44,316 nt of DNA from positions 1 to 44,316 of the forward strand of contig CALEJD010000053.1 of assembly GCA_937898195.1 (NCBI GenBank), given 5' to 3'. Of this stretch, positions 1-6,709 are shown in pieces. The notes beneath the pieces were generated by a model that searched no databases, was not told the DNA's origin, and worked only from the letters and a program-made list of their open reading frames with translations. The first letter of the stretch is position 1. The number at the start of each line of letters is the position of its first letter. The position numbers were made by a program, and so were the translations under genes. Source of the stretch: an uncultured Clostridia bacterium (GTDB lineage Bacteria > Bacillota > Clostridia > Oscillospirales > Acutalibacteraceae).

Positions 1-1075
1 ATATGATAAAGCTTATAACACAGTTCGCTGCAACTGTGATTGCTGCCGCTTTTCTACCTTTTTTATCAGAGATAAAGCCCATAATTACCTGTGAAAGAGC
101 CATACCGATAGGGTATAAAGTGAGAGCTTGGCTAACTTGATTAACACTTACAAGGTCTAAAAACTCTTTTGTATTTGCACCATAAACGCTTTGTGCATAT
201 CCGTGGGTGAGAATTGCCTGATAATTCATACTACCCACAACACCGATACCTGCAAGGGCAAAGCAGATGAATACCCAACGAAGTTGTTTGTGGCTGAAAC
301 CGAATTTGAGAGCATCTATAAGTCCGCCTTGTGAATCCTGTGCAGATTTGAGAAGTTTCTCTGCTTTTATTTCTTCTTCGGTCATACTAAGATAACGAAT
401 TCTTGACTCGATAAATGCGTCAGTTTCTCTTGCACAAAGAAGTGCAACAAGTGAAACAACAATACCAACAACTGCAGGAATCATATAAACATTGCGCCAT
501 TCACCTGCACTTTGCATTAGCATACGGCGAAGAACAGGAACTAGCATAACTGCCATATTTGCGAAGAATTTAACTACAGAATATGTAATCGCACGACTCT
601 TAGCCGGTGCAGTTTCCATAATATACACAACGTGCATATCGTGGGGCACGAAGAAAAGAATCATACAAGCGCCGATAAAATACATTATTACATTGCCTGA
701 AAGGAAAATAACAAACAATGCCAGCGCCATTCCAAATGTGTTGATAATAAGGAATGTTTTTCGACCAAAACGGTCAGCAAGTGGCCTGTAAAGAATACCA
801 ACAATCTGGAATGGTATTGCCACAACATTCAAAAGGTTGAGAATAGTAACCGCACTTTCGCTTTTGAAAAACTCGTTGGCGATTTCGGTTTGCATAAGTG
901 AGTTTATTTGAGATGCAATTTCGTCAACGGCATAAATAAGTGCAATAATTAAAACAAGATACCAGAAATATGTATTGCTTTTTGGCCTTGCTTTTTGTTT
1001 TTGCCAATATTTAAGCTCTTTTGCCTTGCGTAATTCCTTTTTCTTGATTTGTTCAGGAGTTAAAACCTTACTCAT
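1..1075 (-). CDS. MFS transporter (N-terminal 358 codons; 3' end outside window)
   Basis: Reading the complement from the ATG at 1075 gives an open frame that runs off the window edge, so only the N-terminal part is present. A charged cytoplasmic N-terminus rich in Lys and Glu is followed by repeated hydrophobic segments. The cytoplasmic loop after the second segment contains LADRFGRK, the classic major facilitator signature, and a related loop near the window edge contains SDKKGRK. A long central hydrophilic loop (roughly residues 215-255) separates the two halves, as in 12-helix MFS permeases. The start follows an AAGGGGA ribosome site. It lies downstream of tspO on the same strand. The substrate cannot be read from the sequence; sugar or oligosaccharide import would fit the glycosidases downstream, but that is only inference. 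Confidence 0.85.
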   Translation of the reverse strand, partial: MSKVLTPEQIKKKELRKAKELKYWQKQKARPKSNTYFWYLVLIIALIYAVDEIASQINSLMQTEIANEFFKSESAVTILNLLNVVAIPFQIVGILYRPLADRFGRKTFLIINTFGMALALFVIFLSGNVIMYFIGACMILFFVPHDMHVVYIMETAPAKSRAITYSVVKFFANMAVMLVPVLRRMLMQSAGEWRNVYMIPAVVGIVVSLVALLCARETDAFIESRIRYLSMTEEEIKAEKLLKSAQDSQGGLIDALKFGFSHKQLRWVFICFALAGIGVVGSMNYQAILTHGYAQSVYGANTKEFLDLVSVNQVSQALTLYPIGMALSQVIMGFISDKKGRKAAAITVAANCVISFII

Positions 1076-1137
1076 AAAAAATCCCCTTTCATAATTGTAT
1101 TGTAACATAACAAAAACAAAAATAAAAGGGGAATATT

Positions 1138-1611
1138 TTATCTATTCAGCATCCACACCATAAAATTGAGATATGCAGCAAAGGTTACCCAAATTAGATA
1201 AGGGATTTGCAAAATTGCTGCTAAACGGTCGGTTTTGTGGAAGATATAAATCATAGCAATTATAAGTGCCCACAAAATGAGAATCCAGACAAACGCAAAA
1301 CCATAGGCTTGTAAGTTGAAGAAAATAAGACTCCAGAAGAAATTGAAAAACAGTTGCGCACCCCATATTATTAGCCCGTGATTTCTCTCTTTGGTTGGTG
1401 GCGAGAGCCAAATTCTTGCTGCGCTGATACCCATAAGAGCATATAGAATAGTCCATACAATAGGGAAAACAATGTCGGGTGGAGTAAGTGCAGACTTTTC
1501 GACGGCATCATAAGCATCCATACCCATTGACGTGAATAGTCCCGCAACAACACCCACCAGCTCAGTAAAGAGAATAAATAAACCATAAGTTTTTAATTTG
1601 CTTTTATCCAT
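1138..1611 (-). CDS. tspO: TspO/MBR family tryptophan-rich membrane protein
   Basis: This encodes a 157-residue protein with five predicted membrane helices, the usual size and topology for TspO/MBR proteins. Family motifs are visible: a SALTPPDIVFPIVWTILY stretch, then WGAQLFFNFFWSLIFF, and a C-terminal WVTFAAYLNFMVWMLN. Family members bind porphyrins or other hydrophobic ligands and are linked to oxidative stress, although the physiological role in anaerobes is unsettled. I start at the internal ATG at 1611 because GGGGTG lies about six bases upstream. The open frame extends ten codons further, but that ATG has no ribosome site. It is divergent from the flavodiiron-rubredoxin operon, which fits a redox or oxygen-stress neighbourhood. 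Confidence 0.88.
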   Translation of the reverse strand: MDKSKLKTYGLFILFTELVGVVAGLFTSMGMDAYDAVEKSALTPPDIVFPIVWTILYALMGISAARIWLSPPTKERNHGLIIWGAQLFFNFFWSLIFFNLQAYGFAFVWILILWALIIAMIYIFHKTDRLAAILQIPYLIWVTFAAYLNFMVWMLNR

Positions 1612-1661
1612 ATTTATCACCCCGTATATCTTATGTGGCAAGAAATACTATTATTCAAAAG

Positions 1662-1691
1662 TTGATTTTATATGTATATTTATGTTAAAAT
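1662..1691 (+). promoter_or_regulatory. Probable sigma-A promoter of the flavodiiron-rubredoxin operon
   Basis: TTGATT (1662-1667), an 18-base spacer and TAAAAT (1686-1691), ending 33 bases before the flavodiiron ATG. Weak but well placed. Confidence 0.45.
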
Positions 1692-1724
1692 AAAAAGAAA
1701 ATATAAAAGCAAAGGAAAATAAAA

Positions 1725-2876
1725 ATGAAAATTACAAATGATATTAAATATATCGGTGTTAATGACCATCAGATAGACTTGTTTGAAGGTCAATATGATG
1801 TGCCAAATGGAATGGCATATAACTCTTATGCAATTATTGATGAGAAAATTGCAATAATGGATTCAGTTGATGTGAATTTTACAAATGAGTGGCTCTCTAA
1901 CATCAAAAACACATTGGGTGAAAGAACACCTGACTACTTGATTGTTCAACATATGGAGCCTGACCATTCTGCAAATATTCAAAACTTTGTTAATGAATAT
2001 CCAAATGCTAAAATTGTTGCATCAGCGGCAGCATTTAAAATGATGAAGCAGTTTTTTGGAACAGATTTTGCAGACAGACAAATAGTAGTGGGCGAGGGAG
2101 ATACACTTTCTCTCGGTAAACATAATCTGACTTTCGTGACAGCTCCAATGGTGCATTGGCCAGAAGTAATTGTTACTTATGACAGCACCGATAAAGTGCT
2201 TTTCTCTGCTGACGGTTTCGGCAAATTCGGTGCACTTGATATAGAAGAAGACTGGGCTTGTGAAGCAAGAAGATATTATATTGGAATTGTGGGTAAATAC
2301 GGCGCACAGGTGCAAGCACTTCTTAAAAAGGCATCTGCACTTGATATAGAAATTATTTGCCCATTACACGGCCCTGTACTTTCAGAAAATCTTGGCTATT
2401 ACATCAATCTTTATGATATATGGTCAAGCTATGGCGTTGAAAGTGACGGAATTGTTATTGCATATACATCTGTTTATGGCAACACTAAAAAAGCAGTAGA
2501 AAAACTTGCAGAAATGCTTAAAGAGAATGGTTGCCCAAAAGTAGTAGTTAACGACCTTGCACGCTGTGATATGGCAGAAGCAGTTGAAGATGCTTTTAGA
2601 TATGGCAAAATTGTTCTTGCAACAACTACTTATAATTCAGATGTATTCCCATTTATGCGCGAATTTATAAATCACCTTGTTGAGCGTGGTTATAAAAATC
2701 GTACAATAGGATTTATCGAAAATGGCTCTTGGGCACCGGTGGCTACAAAAGTTATGACTAAAATGCTTGAAAAGTGCAAAAACTTAACATATACCGAATC
2801 AACGGTTAAAATAATGTCTGCATTAAATAGCGATAGCGAAAAACAGTTAAAGGCATTGGCGGACGAACTTTCTTAA
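1725..2876 (+). CDS. fprA: Flavodiiron protein (FprA-type oxygen/NO reductase)
   Basis: This is a 383-residue soluble flavodiiron protein that reduces O2 to water (or NO to N2O) for protection of anaerobes. The N-terminal metallo-beta-lactamase-like domain (about 1-240) carries the diiron ligands: H76-x-E78-x-D80-H81, H144, D163 and H215. The C-terminal flavodoxin domain begins near 243 with the FMN phosphate loop AYTSVYGNTKKA. Length is normal for class A enzymes with no fused electron-transfer domain. The electron donor is encoded immediately downstream: a rubredoxin gene begins 23 bases after the stop. The ATG follows an AAAGGA site. All iron ligands seem intact, so activity is expected. 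Confidence 0.95.
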   Translation: MKITNDIKYIGVNDHQIDLFEGQYDVPNGMAYNSYAIIDEKIAIMDSVDVNFTNEWLSNIKNTLGERTPDYLIVQHMEPDHSANIQNFVNEYPNAKIVASAAAFKMMKQFFGTDFADRQIVVGEGDTLSLGKHNLTFVTAPMVHWPEVIVTYDSTDKVLFSADGFGKFGALDIEEDWACEARRYYIGIVGKYGAQVQALLKKASALDIEIICPLHGPVLSENLGYYINLYDIWSSYGVESDGIVIAYTSVYGNTKKAVEKLAEMLKENGCPKVVVNDLARCDMAEAVEDAFRYGKIVLATTTYNSDVFPFMREFINHLVERGYKNRTIGFIENGSWAPVATKVMTKMLEKCKNLTYTESTVKIMSALNSDSEKQLKALADELS

Positions 2877-2899
2877 AAACTTTTAAGGGAGGTGAAAAA

Positions 2900-3055
2900 A
2901 TGAAATATGTTTGTGATATCTGTGGTTGGGTCTATGACGAAAAAAAGGGTTCACCAGAAAACGGTATTCCAGCAGGAACAAAGTTTTCTGACCTTCCCGA
3001 AGATTTTGTTTGCCCACTCTGTGGTGTAGGTAAAGACAATTTTTCAGAAGAATGA
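2900..3055 (+). CDS. Rubredoxin
   Basis: A 51-residue rubredoxin, a single-iron electron carrier. The two iron-binding knuckles are C5-x-x-C8 followed by Gly9, and C38-P-L-C41 followed by Gly42, with the conserved FSDLPEDFVCPLC stretch between them. An excellent ribosome site (GGGAGGTG) lies just before the ATG. It is co-transcribed with the flavodiiron protein and almost certainly delivers electrons to it, as in other anaerobes with this gene pair. An NAD(P)H:rubredoxin reductase is not seen in the window. Confidence 0.96.
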   Translation: MKYVCDICGWVYDEKKGSPENGIPAGTKFSDLPEDFVCPLCGVGKDNFSEE

Positions 3056-3066
3056 ATAAAAAAAGA

Positions 3067-3096
3067 AGCATTCCGTGTGGAATGCTTTCTCTTTTA
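3067..3096. terminator. Bidirectional rho-independent terminator
   Basis: Perfect 8-bp stem AGCATTCC/GGAATGCT with a 4-base loop (3067-3086). A T-rich tract follows on + and an A-rich tract precedes, so it can end both the rubredoxin operon and the convergent GH43 gene. Confidence 0.85.
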
Positions 3097-4041
3097 TATA
3101 TGGTCTTTATATCTTTCTGCTGTAATAACTCCGTCTTCAACGTGTATTTTGCATATTCTTGCGTTTCTCGCATCAAATGCACTTGCATTTAATCCGTTAT
3201 CATAATCACGAGCATGATAAATTGCATACCATTGACCGTCTTCGTGAATCAAAGAGTGGTGGCCTGTGCCTTCTTCAAACTCATTTGCTTTAAGAACGGG
3301 GTGATATGTGTTATCGTCAGGATATTTCTCAAATTTAATTTTTGTAAGGTCTGTTTCATTAGTTTTTGCTCTTGCGTAGCCGATATAATATGTAGGTTGT
3401 TCAAAGCAGTTGCCTGAATACATAAGATAATGCCAATCGCCCTCTTTGAAATAAAAAGCACCTTCGATTGTGTGCCAATGCTGACCTTTTTTATAGCGGT
3501 CACGACAATAAATATCTTCGTCAAGAGTTGGCTCAACAACTAAAACGGGATTGCCAGCAGGGGTGAATGGGTCAAGCATCTTGTCAACATAAATGCAAGT
3601 GCCGATTCGCTCACCCTCAAAGCGATTTGCAGAATAGAAAAGGAATAGCCCTGCTTCATTCTGAACAATGTGAGAATCAATTGAAAATGGGTGTAAAATC
3701 TGTTTTGTGCCTGTAAATGGACCAAGGGGATTATCTGCAACAGATACGTGCATAGCGCCTCTGTGACCACCTTTATCGGGTGTGTCGTTATAAATCTCAA
3801 TTGAGTTATACATATAAAACTTGCCGTCAAGCTCAATAACACTTGGTGCCCAGAATGAATCGTGATTTGGCACAGTCATAACAACGCCGTGATATTCCCA
3901 ACCATCAAAAAGGTTGTCTGAATGATAAGCATAAATTGCGTCGTGCCCTGTAACATAGATGTAATATCTTCCGTTACTTTTTAAAATATAGGGGTCGGCT
4001 TGACCCACATAATGTGATTTATCAACCTTTAATAAATGCAT
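3094..4041 (-). CDS. Glycoside hydrolase family 43 protein (beta-xylosidase/arabinosidase-like)
   Basis: A 315-residue five-bladed beta-propeller glycosidase of the GH43 type, the family that cleaves xylosides and arabinosides with inversion. The expected catalytic triad is visible: the general base Asp16 in QADPYIL, the pKa-modulating Asp122 in FSIDSHIV, and the general acid Glu193 in HTIEGAFYF. No signal peptide or C-terminal accessory domain is present, so it should act in the cytoplasm on imported oligosaccharides. The ATG follows an AGGGAG-type site, and the gene has its own promoter at 4080-4108. Substrate specificity within GH43 cannot be assigned from sequence alone. Confidence 0.88.
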   Translation of the reverse strand: MHLLKVDKSHYVGQADPYILKSNGRYYIYVTGHDAIYAYHSDNLFDGWEYHGVVMTVPNHDSFWAPSVIELDGKFYMYNSIEIYNDTPDKGGHRGAMHVSVADNPLGPFTGTKQILHPFSIDSHIVQNEAGLFLFYSANRFEGERIGTCIYVDKMLDPFTPAGNPVLVVEPTLDEDIYCRDRYKKGQHWHTIEGAFYFKEGDWHYLMYSGNCFEQPTYYIGYARAKTNETDLTKIKFEKYPDDNTYHPVLKANEFEEGTGHHSLIHEDGQWYAIYHARDYDNGLNASAFDARNARICKIHVEDGVITAERYKDHI

Positions 4042-4079
4042 ATTTAATTTTCTCCCTATTTGTTTAGCGAATTTTAGCC

Positions 4080-4108
4080 ATTATACCACACATAAGAAAA
4101 CAATTCAA
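4080..4108 (-). promoter_or_regulatory. Sigma-A promoter of the GH43 gene
   Basis: On the minus strand TTGAAT (4103-4108), a 17-base spacer and TATAAT (4080-4085), about 40 bases upstream of the start codon. It places the upstream repeat and RNA outside the GH43 transcript. Confidence 0.7.
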
Positions 4109-4163
4109 TTAAAGATGGATATTTATTATTATTCAACAAATTTAAATTTGTCTAATTCTTTTC

Positions 4164-4304
4164 GTAGGGGCTGGCGAGTCTCACCTGCCGGTTCGGTCGG
4201 TGCTTCTGCTTCACAGAGGTGTCCACCGGACACCCGCACCCCCGACAGCCCGTGGCAAAGTGTGCAAACAAATTACAACGGGTCGTCGAGACGCCGACCC
4301 CTAC
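4164..4304. mobile_element. GC-rich MITE-like element with terminal inverted repeats
   Basis: A 141-bp block far richer in GC than its surroundings. Its ends are imperfect inverted repeats: GTAGGGGCTGGCGAGTCTC on the left, and GTAGGGGTCGGCGTCTC read inward from the right (4288-4304). Inside is a perfect 7-bp hairpin, GGTGTCC/GGACACC (4218-4234). No reading frame of its own is credible. This organisation suggests a miniature non-autonomous element; I see no second copy in the window and no clear target-site duplication. Confidence 0.55.
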
Positions 4305-4348
4305 AACGTACCAAATTGGTTATATCTATAATTGCAACGCAGTTCCAA

Positions 4349-4381
4349 CACTTTGCATTTTGCGTTTTGCACTCTGCACTC
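4349..4381. repeat. Short degenerate tandem repeat based on TTTTGCA
   Basis: Imperfect repetition of units such as TTTGCAT, TTTTGCG, TTTTGCA and CTCTGCA directly beside the MITE-like element. Probably non-coding filler or a repeat remnant. Confidence 0.4.
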
Positions 4382-4422
4382 ATCCCGACAAACCCCAATT
4401 TGTCAAAATCTTATTTATAAAT

Positions 4423-4445
4423 AAAAAAATCGCCCCAAGGGACGA
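4423..4445 (-). terminator. Second (tandem) terminator of the candidate RNA
   Basis: On the minus strand a short hairpin, TCGTCCC-TTG-GGGCGA with one bulged base (4430-4445), is followed by seven T residues. It sits just beyond the larger terminator hairpin at 4462-4521. Confidence 0.6.
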
Positions 4446-4461
4446 AAAAGACATAAAAAAA

Positions 4462-4521
4462 GAAGTAACCCCCAAGGTCGACGTTTCTTTACACGCCTTT
4501 CACGGACCGGGGGATTACTTC
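4462..4521 (-). terminator. Large terminator hairpin of the candidate RNA
   Basis: Minus-strand arms GAAGTAATCCCCCGGTC and GACCTTGGGGGTTACTTC pair over about 16 bp, with small bulges and a structured apical loop. Seven T residues follow (4455-4461 on the complement). It is a strong intrinsic terminator. Confidence 0.8.
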
Positions 4522-4830
4522 TGTTCACTCTTGATATCTAACATCATTTGAGCTTCCTCTCTTTCTTAAATTTTTTTGCCTTCATTTGAACTTGATTCTC
4601 TTTAACATTGATTTCAAATTATTCTCGAAAAGCGAGATTCTTTAATGTTTTAGAATTATTTACGAAGGCTTTGAAAGTATCTCTTAATTATAAAACTTAG
4701 TTTGCAAACATTTATCTATATTAAATTCACTTTATTCTGTTTTAGAATAAGTGTTGCTTTTCGTCTGTGCTGTTTGCTACACTTTATTATCTTTTAAACT
4801 AAGATTTATTATCAGAGATTTCAGGATTTC

Positions 4831-4929
4831 TTACCTGTACATTGGAACCACCTTATCCTTTTTTGCTTAACCTTTTGGTTCTGCTTTGAATTGGTTTTTT
4901 ACCTGTACATTGGAATCACCTTTTCCTTT
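4831..4929 (-). repeat. Direct repeat pair, each with SD plus a three-codon ORF
   Basis: Two copies, 4831-4863 and 4899-4929, 68 bases apart, differing at only a few positions. On the minus strand each reads as a purine-rich AAGGTG(G/A) block, a five-base TTCCA spacer, and ATG TAC AGG TAA. Conservation includes both the ribosome-site-like block and the minimal frame. Confidence 0.65.
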
Positions 4930-4939
4930 CTGTGTCTAT

Positions 4940-4968
4940 AATATAACACGAAAAAACACAGATTGCAA
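4940..4968 (-). promoter_or_regulatory. Sigma-A promoter of the candidate RNA
   Basis: Minus strand: TTGCAA (4963-4968), a 17-base spacer and TATATT (4940-4945). Predicted start near 4933. Confidence 0.65.
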
Positions 4969-5094
4969 TATGTAATTTTGTACAAAGTTAACACTTTTTA
5001 ATTATTTATTTCGCAGATTTTGTGTATTGTGCTCACAAAACTTTGCAAAAACTATTGACTTTTAGATTTTAATTTGATATTATTAATATGTTGG

Positions 5095-5119
5095 GTGTCT
5101 TCAAAGACACTATTTTTTT
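5095..5119 (+). terminator. Plus-strand hairpin with T tract
   Basis: GTGTCT-TCAA-AGACAC followed by TATTTTTTT. It lies only ~12 bases after a plausible plus-strand promoter (TTGACT at 5055-5060, 17-base spacer, TATTAT at 5078-5083). No gene is associated with it. Confidence 0.45.
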
Positions 5120-5122
5120 GTC

Positions 5123-5157
5123 GAAAAAAGGGGACTTGTTCAAAATGAGCAAGTCCC
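5123..5157 (-). terminator. Terminator of the MATE gene
   Basis: Minus-strand stem GGGACTTG/CAAGTCCC (5131-5157) followed by a T-rich tract, immediately after the MATE stop codon. Confidence 0.85.
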
Positions 5158-5162
5158 TTAAT

Positions 5163-6521
5163 TTATTGTTTTAATTTCTTTTTCTTATTATAAGTTATAA
5201 AATAGGCAACTGTCTGTGCTATAAATGTAACACCCCAAGAGATTGCATAAGACATATAAAGATATTCAGGGGTGTGGAACTCTGGAATCTGGAATATGGT
5301 GTATATCCAACCGATACGGATACCACAAACACCGAGAACTGAAATAAACATCGGTGCAAATGAGACACCCATACCACGAAGTCCACCACCTGAAACATCC
5401 ATCATACCTAAAAGACAATACGCAAGGCACAAGCATTTAAGTCGCACCATACCATAGCTTATTGCTTCAACCGAGTCGGGAAGATAGATTTTCAAAAGAT
5501 GCGGACCTGCAAGATAAACGCCTATTGATACTACCAAACCTATAACAAACACACTTGACATACATAAAAGGAAAACCTTTTTTGCTCGTTTATATTGATT
5601 AGCGCCGATATTTTGTCCCGTGAAATTGAGCGTAGTCTGATGGAAAGCGTTAAGGCAAACAAACATAAATCCTTCAATATTGAGTGCTGCTGCGTTGCCC
5701 GACATTACAACTTCACCAAATGAGTTGATTGAAGATTGAATAACTACATTTGATATAGAGAAAAGTGAGCCTTGAATACCTGCAGGTAATCCGATTTTAA
5801 TAATCTGCATAAGTTCGTCTTTATAAAAACGAAGTTTTGAGAATTGCAATTTGCAAGCATCATTTCTCTTTACAAGAGCAATAACAACCAATACAGCAGA
5901 AACCGCTTGAGAAATTGTTGTTGCCAATGCAACACCTGCAACATTAAGGTCAAAAACTGTAACAAAAATCACATTGAGAGCTACATTGATAACCCCTGCG
6001 ATAGTCAAGAAAATGAGAGGTGATTTTGTGTCACCACTTGCACGAAGAATTGATGCACAGAAATTATAGAGCATCATAAAGATTATTCCCGCAAAATAAA
6101 TCTTCATATAAAGAGCAGAAAGTGGAAGCACATTTTCAGGTGTATCCATCCAACGCAAAAATGTTTCTGAACAGAGAATACCAACAATGGTTAGAATAAT
6201 GCCACCCAAAAGTGCTGTTGGAATAGCAGTGTGAATTGCACGGTGGACTTTTTTATTATCTTCTGCACCCAAAGCCTGTGCAACTGCAACACCAGTACCA
6301 ACTGAAAGACCAATAAAAAGATTTACAATAAGGTTGGTAATAGCACCTGTTGCACCAACAGCCGCAACAGAGATGCTACCACAGAACTGACCAACAATAA
6401 TAAGGTCTGCCGCGTTAAAAAGTAACTGTAAAAATCCTGTGAGCATAATTGGGATTGTATATGAAATTATATTGTGGAACAATGGCCCACGAGTCATATC
6501 GATAATTTTGTTTCGTGCCAA
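5163..6521 (-). CDS. MATE family efflux transporter
   Basis: A 452-residue integral membrane protein of the MATE (MatE) family, which exports drugs or metabolites using a Na+ or H+ gradient. Twelve hydrophobic segments are visible in two related halves. Early family-like motifs include NAADLIIVGQF and GTGVAVAQALGAED. I place the start at the TTG at 6521 because AGGAG lies seven bases upstream, and because the promoter at 6552-6580 predicts a transcript start near 6545, which would not include the ATG at 6548. It is transcribed alone, divergent from the DUF2804 gene. The substrate is unknown. Confidence 0.9.
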   Translation of the reverse strand: MARNKIIDMTRGPLFHNIISYTIPIMLTGFLQLLFNAADLIIVGQFCGSISVAAVGATGAITNLIVNLFIGLSVGTGVAVAQALGAEDNKKVHRAIHTAIPTALLGGIILTIVGILCSETFLRWMDTPENVLPLSALYMKIYFAGIIFMMLYNFCASILRASGDTKSPLIFLTIAGVINVALNVIFVTVFDLNVAGVALATTISQAVSAVLVVIALVKRNDACKLQFSKLRFYKDELMQIIKIGLPAGIQGSLFSISNVVIQSSINSFGEVVMSGNAAALNIEGFMFVCLNAFHQTTLNFTGQNIGANQYKRAKKVFLLCMSSVFVIGLVVSIGVYLAGPHLLKIYLPDSVEAISYGMVRLKCLCLAYCLLGMMDVSGGGLRGMGVSFAPMFISVLGVCGIRIGWIYTIFQIPEFHTPEYLYMSYAISWGVTFIAQTVAYFITYNKKKKLKQ

Positions 6522-6551
6522 AAATAAAACTCCTAAATAAAAATTCAATAA

Positions 6552-6580
6552 ATTATATCATATTTATATCTATTCTTCAA
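6552..6580 (-). promoter_or_regulatory. Sigma-A promoter of the MATE gene
   Basis: Minus strand: TTGAAG (6575-6580), a 17-base spacer and TATAAT (6552-6557). Confidence 0.75.
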
Positions 6581-6644
6581 CGAAAAAGCCAAGTGAAGCA
6601 TACAAAAAAGCGCTTTAAGAGACTAAAATATTTTGTTAAAACTG

Positions 6645-6673
6645 TTGCATTGGTAAAACATTAGCAGTATAAT
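6645..6673 (+). promoter_or_regulatory. Sigma-A promoter of the DUF2804 gene
   Basis: TTGCAT (6645-6650), a 17-base spacer and TATAAT (6668-6673), about 37 bases before the ATG. Confidence 0.75.
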
Positions 6674-6709
6674 ATTTTTAAGGGAAATTTTAGTAAGGAG
6701 ATTGGATTT

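Larger units (their letters stand above)
4455..4933 (-). ncRNA. Candidate ~480-nt structured non-coding RNA (unidentified)
   Basis: The 1.1-kb gap between the MATE and GH43 genes holds a complete transcription unit on the minus strand. It has a good promoter (4940-4968), roughly 480 bases without a long reading frame, and a large GC-rich terminator hairpin (4462-4521) with a seven-T tail, followed by a second terminator. Internal features are a 31-base direct repeat (4831-4863 and 4899-4929), several small stem motifs, and very short ORFs with ribosome sites (ATG-TAC-AGG-TAA twice; a 13-codon Lys-rich ORF at 4544-4585 overlapping a 10-codon ORF at 4515-4547 whose stop lies in the terminator stem). 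I saw no RNase P, tmRNA, SRP or 6S signatures. It may be an unrecognised large RNA class or a leader-peptide transcript. Confidence 0.5.

Noticed and set aside
4115..4551. Open frames over the MITE-like element and the RNA terminator
   Set aside because: The translations are low-complexity, cover the inverted repeats and terminator hairpins, and lack ribosome sites.
4455..4933. RNase P RNA, tmRNA, 6S or SRP RNA
   Set aside because: None of the universally conserved sequence blocks of these RNAs, nor a tRNA-like end, is visible on either strand.
6522..6548. Upstream ATG at 6548 as the MATE start
   Set aside because: The promoter predicts transcription from about 6545 and no ribosome site precedes that ATG, whereas AGGAG precedes the TTG at 6521.
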